NCBI GenBank assembly: GCA_964651515.1
Contig: CAZYYB010000096.1
Location: 1-12,242 of the forward strand
DNA from: BOG-1184 sp964651515
GTDB taxonomy: Bacteria; Fibrobacterota; Chitinivibrionia; Chitinivibrionales; Chitinispirillaceae
Reading direction: 5' to 3'
DNA: 12,242 nt
The notes under the pieces are model-generated. The model ran no database searches. It saw nothing but the letters and a program-made list of their open reading frames with translations, and had not been told where the DNA came from. The position numbers and the translations under genes are program-made. Numbering within the stretch: position 1 is the first letter of the stretch; every line of letters begins with the position of its first letter. Positions 6,677-12,242 of the stretch are shown here, piece after piece.

Positions 6677-8002
6677 TCAACTTTCTTTAGGATTGTTGAT
6701 TGTTGAAATTATGAGATTCCCCTTGATTTGGAGGCCCAGCCGGTTCTGGCCCTTGGCGTCGAGTTCCTTGATCCTTTCCTTGAAAGTGTTGATGGAGCCA
6801 GCGCCGAGGTGGTCGCGCATCGCTTGCACGGTCACGCCCTCGCCTTTGTCCAGCCATTCAAAGGCTTCCAATAATTCCAAGCCGGTAACTGCCTGACTCC
6901 GCCCGGCGCTACCTTTCAGCGCCTTGCTGTCAAGGGTCGTATCGATTTTATGAAGGGGGTAAATCCAACGCAGGGATAAATCAACCGTTGAGGGGAATTC
7001 CCGTAAAACGGATTCAAGGCGGTAGCCGTCATCGGTGTCCGCAAGCTCGGTCATGGTCAGAATGGCGTCAGGGTCGCGGCCAAGGACTCCGCTCCCGGAG
7101 GTGCGATCTATAGGGCTTTTGCCCCCGGCCATGCCTTTTGTGAAATGCCCTGCCGCGATAGTAGAACAACCACAAGAATTAATTACCTGGTCAAAACCGT
7201 TAAAAAGCATGGTAAGTGACCCGGTGGCGTTTTCGTCGAATTTGGTATGTTCGGAATTAAACATCTTATAGAGAGGGTCGATAATAACTGCTTCATATTT
7301 GTCTCGTCCGATACCCTCGATGAGCGCCGGAATAAAATCTTCCAAGGGAGGGTTGCGCCCCCGTAGATTCCAAAGTTTTAATCGTTCGGTGCCGGGGTCC
7401 AGCCTTCGCGCTTCCGCAACCTTGCAGAATCGTTCCCAGCATGAACCTCTGTCGATTTCAAGGTTTATATAAAGAACATTGCATTGTCGGCAGGCGAAGC
7501 CCAGCCAGTCGGTTCCGTGTGCCAAAGATAAGGCGAGATTGATAAGTGAAAACGATTTTCCCGCTTTTGAAGGTCCGGAAAGAAGCATTTTATGTGTTTT
7601 GCGTAGAATACCGTCAATTAAAACCGGCTGCAAAGGCGGGGGGTTCGCAAAAAGGTCGCGGGAGTCTTCAATTGGCGGTAAAAGTTCCCGCCCGTTTTTT
7701 TCATATCGCGATAAGCTCCGGGCGATAGCGGTGACTTCATGGGCTGCAAGATTCATGCCGGTCGATTTATTCACCGATTCCAGAAGTGCGCCAATTACCT
7801 CGGTTGATAGCCCCCGCGCCCGTAGATGTCCGCCAATGGAGAGAAGCCCATTATTGCGGTGCCCTTCCGGCCACCCCTGCCGTATGCCGGTTAAAATCTC
7901 GTCAAGCGGTGTTCTGCCTCGTGCGGGGCTTGCCACCGCCAATGCCGTCGGGGTGTTTTGCCCGTTCTGCGGTCCGTTTTCAACCAATTCCAGAAGTCCC
8001 AT
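6677..8002 (-). CDS. RepA-like RecA-fold replicative helicase with N-terminal primase-C-terminal-like domain
   Basis: 441 residues. The core is a hexameric-helicase-type RecA/AAA_25 ATPase: Walker A LSGPSKAGKS (141-150), INLEID (179-184), Walker B EAVIIDPLYK (237-246), the AAGHFTKG segment (283-290) and SGSGVLGRDPDAI (302-314), close to RepA-family plasmid and phage helicases. Residues 38-100 (GWPEGHRNNGLLSIGGHLRA, then a run ending in EVTAIARSLSRY) resemble the PriCT_1 domain that usually follows the catalytic domain in primases. The C-terminus (about 370-425) looks like a winged helix. It would unwind element DNA at the origin and, through the PriCT-like part, cooperate with the primase. 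Its ATG overlaps the primase stop in TAATG, with GAAAGG about seven bases upstream, so translation is probably coupled. The ATPase assignment is strong; the PriCT-like assignment is from pattern recall. Confidence 0.85.
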   Translation of the reverse strand: MGLLELVENGPQNGQNTPTALAVASPARGRTPLDEILTGIRQGWPEGHRNNGLLSIGGHLRARGLSTEVIGALLESVNKSTGMNLAAHEVTAIARSLSRYEKNGRELLPPIEDSRDLFANPPPLQPVLIDGILRKTHKMLLSGPSKAGKSFSLINLALSLAHGTDWLGFACRQCNVLYINLEIDRGSCWERFCKVAEARRLDPGTERLKLWNLRGRNPPLEDFIPALIEGIGRDKYEAVIIDPLYKMFNSEHTKFDENATGSLTMLFNGFDQVINSCGCSTIAAGHFTKGMAGGKSPIDRTSGSGVLGRDPDAILTMTELADTDDGYRLESVLREFPSTVDLSLRWIYPLHKIDTTLDSKALKGSAGRSQAVTGLELLEAFEWLDKGEGVTVQAMRDHLGAGSINTFKERIKELDAKGQNRLGLQIKGNLIISTINNPKES

Positions 8003-8670
8003 TATGCAACCTTTCGCTTTTGTTTAAGCCATTGCGCCACAGCGATTTTAAAAGATCTCGGCTGCGTAGCAAGCGATTTTATTTCTTCAAGGGTGATGTT
8101 TTCCCAAAGTTCACCGGCGAGCACGGGTATTTTAAAAAGGCCGGTTTTGCCGTGTCGTGAATTTGGAATGCGGAAAATGCGCGTCCGGTCGTAAACTGAT
8201 TTATCGAATGTTGAAAATTTCCCGGCAAGAAATATGCAGAGACTTTTGATTTTGTCCGGCACATCCACGGCTGGCGGCATCTGTCGTATTTCTTCGGTGT
8301 TGATATAAACGTGAAAGCCTTTGTTTCCTGAAAACCAAAATCGGAAGTCATCAATGCAAAGGCCGTACTTGTCCTGGCCACAGAGGTTTTCCGTAAACGC
8401 CCGTACTTCACGAAGCGCTAAATCGTCGTGTGGTGAATCGAAATCAAAGTGCAGGAATTCAGCCTTCACCGGGCCGTTATAGCCGCGCTTCCCGCCGTTG
8501 CCGTCATCGAAGGTTGCATAGTCCTGGGTGTGCAGATAGATAGAGCTGTAAGCGTCCGTGACAGGCTTCTTGCCGTAGTAATCAAGAGTAAGGATGTTCT
8601 CCACCGGATAGATTTTCCCACGGTTCCGAGCGCCGCAGGTCACGATTTCAGCAAAGCGGTAATCGTTCAT
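8002..8670 (-). CDS. Archaeo-eukaryotic-type (PrimPol-like) primase catalytic subunit
   Basis: This 222-residue protein carries the three AEP-superfamily motifs: metal-binding HFDFDSP (74-80, D76 and D78), SGNKGFHVYI (114-123, with H120) and a DKSVYDRTRIFRIPNS segment (156-171), followed by GKTGLFKIPV (174-183). Such enzymes make primers, and some also extend them, at phage, plasmid and satellite origins. It is short because only the catalytic module is present; the usual downstream PriCT domain is found on the next protein, the helicase. No alternative start is possible, since an in-frame TAA lies four codons upstream of the ATG. No clear Shine-Dalgarno site precedes that ATG. The gene follows the repeat-rich intergenic region that may be the origin, and it leads the primase-helicase-excisionase-integrase transcript. 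No zinc finger is seen. Confidence 0.82.
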   Translation of the reverse strand: MNDYRFAEIVTCGARNRGKIYPVENILTLDYYGKKPVTDAYSSIYLHTQDYATFDDGNGGKRGYNGPVKAEFLHFDFDSPHDDLALREVRAFTENLCGQDKYGLCIDDFRFWFSGNKGFHVYINTEEIRQMPPAVDVPDKIKSLCIFLAGKFSTFDKSVYDRTRIFRIPNSRHGKTGLFKIPVLAGELWENITLEEIKSLATQPRSFKIAVAQWLKQKRKVA

Positions 8671-8720
8671 GCTAAGAAATTAACGCTGCACAAAACCTTT
8701 TACGGTCAATAATTTGCGGA

Positions 8721-8726
8721 ATTATA
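8721..8726 (-). promoter_or_regulatory. Candidate -10 element of the primase-helicase operon
   Basis: On the - strand the exact hexamer TATAAT occurs here, about 50 bases before the primase ATG and just downstream of the terminator that ends the preceding transcript. No good -35 is present: ACAGGG lies 17 bp upstream and TTTACA 20 bp upstream. A phage-type activator or sigma independence of the -35 would be needed. Confidence 0.35.
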
Positions 8727-8736
8727 GATAGACGGC

Positions 8737-8763
8737 AAAAAAACCCTGTAAATAAAGGGTTTT
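8737..8763 (-). terminator. Intrinsic terminator downstream of the unknown 402-residue gene
   Basis: Read on the - strand, AAAACCCT (8763-8756) pairs with AGGGTTTT (8747-8740) over an 8-nt loop, and the T tract continues to 8737, giving seven T in all. It lies about 95 bases past the stop of the unknown gene and should separate the terminase-side transcript from the primase operon. The stem is A/T-rich apart from its three G-C pairs, so strength is probably moderate. Confidence 0.65.
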
Positions 8764-8856
8764 ATGTTTGTTCCTAAAAGATGAATTTTATGGAGCAGGT
8801 TCTAAAAAAGGGGGTTTTGTGCAACTTTTGTGCACGGGAAGAAGGGTATAAAATTA

Positions 8857-10065
8857 TTAAGAAGCGGTTTGCTCTTGTTCCAAGGTTTCTTGTTCTAAGA
8901 AACCTTTTGCATTTTTAAGAAGGCTATTTAAAGCCCGCGCGAGTCTTTTATCAGCGTTATGTATCGATATTCGCTCGCTGAATAGATCCGCACGGAGGTG
9001 GTTGGCTTTGCGGTATCGGTTTTCTACCCATATCTTTGTATAGCCATAATTATCCCAGGTATATTTTGTTGTCGCTTGTTCATCCGGTGTTTGTTTCAGC
9101 ATGCGGCCGCTACGTTTGGCTCTCTCTTTTATAGGACGATATTTTTCTTTTTGACTAAACGATTTTACCCATAAGATAAATTCTTCTTCCCTTAAATTAT
9201 TATGGACATAAAAAGCACTTTTTGTGTCATCCCACATTCCCACTGGTAGGTCAGTTTCTTCGCCACTCTCAGTTTTGTTTTTTACCACTTTTTCAATATC
9301 TGCGAAAAAGCTGCCATCATCAAAAAAATCAAAGCCTGCGGTATCGGCTTTCTTCTTAATAATTTGAGCGTTACAGTAAATATTTAACAGCGTATTCTGA
9401 AGATTATCGGGGATAGAGTAACCTCCAATGTTTGCGGCACGAATTACCGAGTAAAGCCGATGCATAATTTGATGAAATTCTGCTATAACAGTAAAAGGGT
9501 CTGCTGATGCTGTTCCCTTTTTTATGGATGGCATTTCCAGGCCGCATTCTCTTAAAGCATTTATTAAACTTAAATATGGTCTTATTTTTTGGCGTGCCGA
9601 GGGTCGTAAAAGATCAAGGCCGAATTTAATTTTAGACATTTCATCTACAGGTCTGCTTTCGGGAATTTCCGGCTCGTCTTTTAAAATCAGGAATGTTCGT
9701 ATCGCTTCGCTTCGTTCCCATACATACTGCCGGATGTCCTTTCGACGTTCATAAAGCCATTTGGCGCTTTTATCGCAATCCCAGAAGATCTCTTCATTAA
9801 TGCTTGCTGATATATAGTTGTTAAGCTCGCTTTGCTCATTTATATATTCAAGAATGCCTTGCTTATCGTTTCTTAAGATGTCAAGAATGGGCTTGAATTC
9901 TTCAGGGGTTATCGAATCGCCAATGCCGTCAGGTGTTTTTAATTCAGTTCCATAGACGGGTATTTGATCGGTCGGGTTTCCGAGCCTTTTGCATGCGATT
10001 CCCCACTGTGTTTGGACCACATCGAAGAATTGCCTTCTAGATTTTCGTTTGGTTTCACTGCTCAT
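8857..10065 (-). CDS. Unknown 402-residue protein, AT-rich
   Basis: I do not recognise this protein. It is a highly charged, cytoplasmic-looking polypeptide without a signal peptide, membrane segment, P-loop or obvious metal-binding cluster. Visible features are a basic N-terminus (SSETKRKSRR), a helical region rich in Trp and Arg/Lys (about 95-130, with KWLYERRKDIRQYVWERSEA), a second helical part (about 145-235), an acidic patch FDFFDDGSFF (245-254), a basic stretch (301-325), and a C-terminal helix ending in EQETLEQEQTAS that could form a coiled coil. Its codons are strikingly A/T-rich compared with TerL next to it (single 60-base lines of 27% and 35% GC here, 70% there), suggesting separate acquisition. 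It occupies the place after TerL where a portal gene is usual, but I see no portal features. The ATG at 10065 has only a weak GAAAG site. A cargo or interference function is possible but unproven. Confidence 0.8.
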   Translation of the reverse strand: MSSETKRKSRRQFFDVVQTQWGIACKRLGNPTDQIPVYGTELKTPDGIGDSITPEEFKPILDILRNDKQGILEYINEQSELNNYISASINEEIFWDCDKSAKWLYERRKDIRQYVWERSEAIRTFLILKDEPEIPESRPVDEMSKIKFGLDLLRPSARQKIRPYLSLINALRECGLEMPSIKKGTASADPFTVIAEFHQIMHRLYSVIRAANIGGYSIPDNLQNTLLNIYCNAQIIKKKADTAGFDFFDDGSFFADIEKVVKNKTESGEETDLPVGMWDDTKSAFYVHNNLREEEFILWVKSFSQKEKYRPIKERAKRSGRMLKQTPDEQATTKYTWDNYGYTKIWVENRYRKANHLRADLFSERISIHNADKRLARALNSLLKNAKGFLEQETLEQEQTAS

Positions 10066-10142
10066 TTTTCTTTCGTGCGTCCTGCATGAAGAAAATTAAA
10101 GAATACGCCATAGCCACAGAAAATAAATAAAATTCTCCTCCT
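10062..10142 (-). promoter_or_regulatory. Strong Shine-Dalgarno-like AGGAGG without a canonical start; possible 23-codon leader ORF
   Basis: On the - strand a perfect AGGAGG lies at 10142-10137, but no ATG, GTG or TTG follows within a normal distance. From an ATT at 10133 a frame of 23 codons runs to a TGA that overlaps the ATG of the unknown gene as ATGA, an arrangement typical of coupled translation. The peptide would be hydrophobic at first (ILFIFCGYGVFFNFL) and basic at its end. ATT starts are rare, so this may be coincidence. Confidence 0.2.
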
Positions 10143-10146
10143 ACGG

Positions 10147-10227
10147 GGGGTATTTCAGAAGTTTTCAGACTTTCGCGGGTAATTCTTGGCAGCTATATTC
10201 ATTCAAGGGTGGAAGGGGCATTTCAGA
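10147..10227. repeat. TTTCAGA repeats in the gap between TerL and the unknown gene
   Basis: GGGGTATTTCAGA (10147-10159) and GGGGCATTTCAGA (10215-10227) differ by one base. Between them, TTTCAGA recurs at 10163-10169, exactly 10 bp after the copy at 10153. Three same-orientation copies in 75 bp upstream of the AT-rich gene could be a regulator-binding array. They are short, and no protein is linked to them. The rest of the 196-bp gap holds no terminator that I can see. Confidence 0.3.
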
Positions 10228-10261
10228 CGGTTTTGGCGGCTATTCCGGGCTTCCGGTTTCT

Positions 10262-11791
10262 TTAGAACCATCCTTTTACGTCGGCATAGGAAAGGGTTGG
10301 GGTTTCCAGTTCATCGAAGCATCGATCCGCAAAAAACGCCATGCAGCAGGCGTCGCCGTCGTCCGGGCTTCGGCCTATCCGCAATTTTATGTCCTCTTTC
10401 GATTCAAGCAAAATTCTCCCGTCGCTGCGGGTTTTCCTTCGTACCGCCGTAAGGTCGCCGATTAAAAGCGGGTCGTCGGGCAGACATATTTCCGAGCCTT
10501 CGTCCGGGTCGAGCAATTCCCGCATGTTCCACCACATCGCCGCCCGGATGTTCGCAAAGGTGAGAAGCCCGCTCTTGTCCGTGCGTTCGCACTTCGCTCC
10601 GAAGTTGATGCAGTTCACGCGGCGGTGGAACTTCCTGCGCCCGCGTTCGTCTTCAAGCTCAAGGAGCCTGTCGGCGGTCCCGGCGCCCTCGCCGTAACTG
10701 GCGTCTATGTTGAGAAAGCCCTTTGCGCCTAAAATGTTGTGCAGCATCCCCGCAAGCTCCATTGGCCGCGATTTCGGGTGTCGCTCTATTTCGCCGAGTA
10801 CGCTTCCCCACCGCTTGCAGAAGCTCGTCACATCCACGCCCTGCCCCGCCGTATCGGCCCCGACGATCACCGGCCCGTCCTTCCACCCGCCCTTGTCGCT
10901 CCACGCATGCCAACGCGCGACCGCCCGCATGACCCATGACAGCGGTATCACGGAATCGGCGCTGTCCATCGCGAAAATGCCCCATACCCGATTGAGGTAC
11001 ACCGCATTCGATACGCCCCACTGCCGGCGCTTCTCACGCGCCCAGCCGAGCGTAATCCGCCCGGCGCGTATCGCCTCGCGCAAGGACACATGCCGGACGT
11101 TCCAGCCCTCGTAGCCGTGTTGCCGGGAACAGATGGAATAAAAGACGCCCGACGTATCGCCCGGCGTGGAAAGGGCGATCTGCAAATGATCGCCAGGCGT
11201 GGAAAACGCGCCCTCGGCGGCTTCCCAATATCCGGCCTCTATGGTTTTCGATTCGTCGAAGATGTAAACCACCCTTTGCGCGTGGCCGCCCTCCATGTTC
11301 TCCGGCCTGCCCGGAGCGATGGCGAAGGCGTGAACCTGCGGGGAAAATTTCGCCTGAAGGGAGAGAAGTTCCGGCTTGGTTCCAACCTTCGCCCAATTTA
11401 CGCGGGCATACCATTTATGCACTTCCGGCCAGAGGAACTTTTCAAGCTGCGCCCAGGCCGAGGCGGTGGTGATTATTTTGCAGTCGTAAGAGACGCTTCC
11501 CGCCCAGAGAATAATGAGGCTTGCGAGAACGCTTTTGCCCAGGCCGTGAGGTCCATAGATGCAGATTTTATTGTTGTCGCGCCCGATCATGCCGAGCGTT
11601 TTTATGTGATAGGCGGGAAGTTTGATGTCCACATATTCAAGGATCCAGCCGAGGGGGTCCCAATAGTAGCGGCGCTGCATGGTCCGGAAGGCATTGTGTT
11701 CCTTTTCAACCCGGCGAGCGATGAATAAAAGCTCTTCCATCGAAAAACGGTGTGCCAGGGTTGCAGGCGTGTCGGTTATGCAGGCGGCCAT
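10262..11791 (-). CDS. terL: Phage terminase large subunit (ATPase and nuclease)
   Basis: This 509-residue protein is the motor and endonuclease that cuts concatemeric DNA and pumps it into a procapsid through the portal. The N-terminal ATPase has Walker A YGPHGLGKS (79-87), Walker B VVYIFDE (174-180) with catalytic E180, and the coupling motif ALSTPG (206-211). The C-terminal RNase-H-fold nuclease shows VIVGADTAGQGVD (308-320, D312), FLNIDASYGEGAG (359-371, D363) and SPDDGDACCMAFF (475-487, probably D480), the three expected acidic positions. Length is normal and both domains look intact. Its ATG overlaps the TerS stop (TAATG), with AGGGA about five bases upstream. In most tailed phages a portal gene follows; here a 196-bp gap and an unrelated AT-rich gene follow instead. 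Codon use is GC-rich, like the chromosome. Confidence 0.93.
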   Translation of the reverse strand: MAACITDTPATLAHRFSMEELLFIARRVEKEHNAFRTMQRRYYWDPLGWILEYVDIKLPAYHIKTLGMIGRDNNKICIYGPHGLGKSVLASLIILWAGSVSYDCKIITTASAWAQLEKFLWPEVHKWYARVNWAKVGTKPELLSLQAKFSPQVHAFAIAPGRPENMEGGHAQRVVYIFDESKTIEAGYWEAAEGAFSTPGDHLQIALSTPGDTSGVFYSICSRQHGYEGWNVRHVSLREAIRAGRITLGWAREKRRQWGVSNAVYLNRVWGIFAMDSADSVIPLSWVMRAVARWHAWSDKGGWKDGPVIVGADTAGQGVDVTSFCKRWGSVLGEIERHPKSRPMELAGMLHNILGAKGFLNIDASYGEGAGTADRLLELEDERGRRKFHRRVNCINFGAKCERTDKSGLLTFANIRAAMWWNMRELLDPDEGSEICLPDDPLLIGDLTAVRRKTRSDGRILLESKEDIKLRIGRSPDDGDACCMAFFADRCFDELETPTLSYADVKGWF

Positions 11792-12225
11792 TATGATCCC
11801 TGATTGTCTGCCTGATTCATCCGCTCGATGATGAAGGCCGCAAGCTGCTCCTTCGTCATGGCTTCGAATTTATCGCCGCCGGTAGTGAGGTCGTGTTTTT
11901 TCGGGGCTTCGATTCCGAGAATTTTACAGCGCCGTTCGCTGCATGAAATGAGTCCCTGTAAATAATGGAAATTTTTTTTACCGGCTCTCCATGCCTCCCA
12001 ATATTCAAGCTCAAGGGTATCGAGCTTGCAGAGTTCGCGTTTCTTGTGCTCCCTGATTTCTTCGGTCGTTTCAACGGCCCAGCGGTCAACGGCGGCCTTG
12101 AGATACCGCGAAACGGTGGGCTGGCTTATCCCCAACTGTCCGGCAATATCGGCCTGTAGTGCGCCGGAGAAAAAAAGCTGTTCTACCGTAAGCCCCCTGC
12201 CAACGGTGTATTGCCAGCCTGCCAT
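11791..12225 (-). CDS. terS: Phage terminase small subunit
   Basis: This 144-residue protein is the DNA-recognition subunit that selects the packaging (pac or cos) site and delivers DNA to TerL. The N-terminal HTH is plain: QLFFSGALQADIAGQLGISQ (16-35), followed by PTVSRYLKAAVDRW. The middle is a charged helix (EEIREHKKRELCKLDTLELE) suited to oligomerisation. The segment RRCKILGIEAPKKHDLTTGG is the usual small-terminase-like C-terminal motif, followed by a TerL-contacting tail. Coupling to TerL through TAATG supports the call. The ATG at 12225 has no clear Shine-Dalgarno site. The sequence just upstream (- strand TATAAAATTATT, reaching the window edge) is AT-rich and could be a -10 element, which would give a nearly leaderless message, but the -35 region is not visible. 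An HTH regulator is the less likely alternative. Confidence 0.85.
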   Translation of the reverse strand: MAGWQYTVGRGLTVEQLFFSGALQADIAGQLGISQPTVSRYLKAAVDRWAVETTEEIREHKKRELCKLDTLELEYWEAWRAGKKNFHYLQGLISCSERRCKILGIEAPKKHDLTTGGDKFEAMTKEQLAAFIIERMNQADNQGS

Positions 12226-12242
12226 GCAGAAATAATTTTATA

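Larger units (their letters stand above)
8687..8834. repeat. Iteron-like TTTTGTGCA repeats flanking an AT-rich stretch; candidate replication origin
   Basis: GGTTTTGTGCA at 8813-8823 is followed in direct orientation by CTTTTGTGCA at 8825-8834, with the shared TTTTGTGCA spaced 11 bp apart. The exact inverse complement TGCACAAAACC lies at 8687-8697. The two 11-bp copies form an inverted pair whose centre (about 8755) nearly coincides with the terminator hairpin at 8740-8763. The 110 bp between 8701 and 8810 have 35 G or C by my count. Short iterons flanking an AT-rich segment beside primase and helicase genes is the plan of staphylococcal pathogenicity island origins. A repressor operator is the main alternative. 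Confidence 0.45.
5218..12242. mobile_element. Left part of an integrated phage or phage-satellite element
   Basis: From here to the window edge all seven genes are on the - strand and encode tyrosine integrase, excisionase-like HTH, helicase, primase, an unknown protein, large terminase and small terminase. Base composition drops relative to the GC-rich chromosome on the left and varies strongly between genes, as expected of mosaic mobile DNA. The left border must lie between the + strand glycosyltransferase stop and the integrase 3' end, or overlap one of them. No tRNA gene marks it. The right end and any virion genes are outside the window, so prophage and satellite cannot be separated with certainty. 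No portal, capsid, tail, lysis or repressor gene is visible. Confidence 0.85.

Noticed and set aside
7479..8027. 182-codon open frame on the + strand opposite the helicase
   Set aside because: It mirrors the helicase Walker A region and has no credible ribosome site or motif.
10055..10111. 18-codon ATG frame on the - strand running into the unknown gene
   Set aside because: The AGGAGG is about 25 bases away, too far to serve this ATG, and the peptide has no recognisable feature.
10136..10153. Sequence similar to the conserved 16S rRNA CCTACGGG region
   Set aside because: Only about ten bases match, and no other rRNA sequence surrounds it.
10165..10221. 18-codon ATG frame on the - strand between TerL and the unknown gene
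   Set aside because: No ribosome-binding site precedes it, and it is too short to support.
11090..11728. 212-codon open frame on the + strand opposite TerL
   Set aside because: It mirrors the conserved TerL ATPase codons and has no independent support.
5218..12242. CRISPR array or long tandem repeat
   Set aside because: Only short repeats of 7-13 bp were found, with no regularly spaced 25-40-bp units and no cas-like genes.

Overview
The window joins two unlike stretches of DNA. Positions 1 to about 5217 are GC-rich, all on the + strand, and look like ordinary bacterial chromosome: the 3' nine-tenths of mutS, a small double helix-turn-helix protein, and a tightly coupled pair of glycosyltransferases. 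From about 5218 to the right edge every gene lies on the - strand, base composition is lower and very uneven, and the gene content is that of a phage or phage satellite. The host is a bacterium, since MutS, GT2 enzymes, Shine-Dalgarno sites and intrinsic terminators are all present. The polyprenol-phosphate-sugar chemistry suggests an envelope-polysaccharide pathway. I cannot fix the phylum from this sequence.

Chromosomal part: MutS is open at the left edge and lacks roughly its first 90 residues. A candidate promoter and a good terminator bracket the small HTH gene. A polyprenol-phosphate mannosyltransferase-like enzyme (DPM1 type) follows, and its stop codon abuts the GTG start of a 540-residue fusion. 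That fusion joins a rhamnosyltransferase-like GT2 domain to the membrane and nucleotide-binding half of a polyprenyl glycosylphosphotransferase. It stops exactly where the phosphotransferase catalytic domain would normally begin, about 55 bp before the mobile element's integrase gene ends.

Mobile part, in transcription order from right to left: small terminase, large terminase, an AT-rich 402-residue protein of unknown function, an intergenic region with iteron-like repeats and a terminator, an archaeo-eukaryotic-type primase, a RecA-fold helicase carrying a primase-C-terminal-like domain, an excisionase-like HTH protein, and a tyrosine integrase at the border. TerS/TerL and primase/helicase are each joined by a TAATG overlap. 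Terminase would package DNA, primase and helicase would replicate the excised element, and integrase with the HTH protein would move it in and out of the chromosome.

The unusual point is the order. TerL is followed not by portal and capsid genes but by the unknown protein and then the replication and integration block. This resembles phage-inducible satellites more than a conventional prophage. The right end lies outside the window, so virion genes could still exist there. Candidates for something undescribed are the unknown 402-residue gene, the repeat-flanked AT-rich presumptive origin, the split primase/helicase, and the possible truncation of the glycosyltransferase fusion by the insertion.
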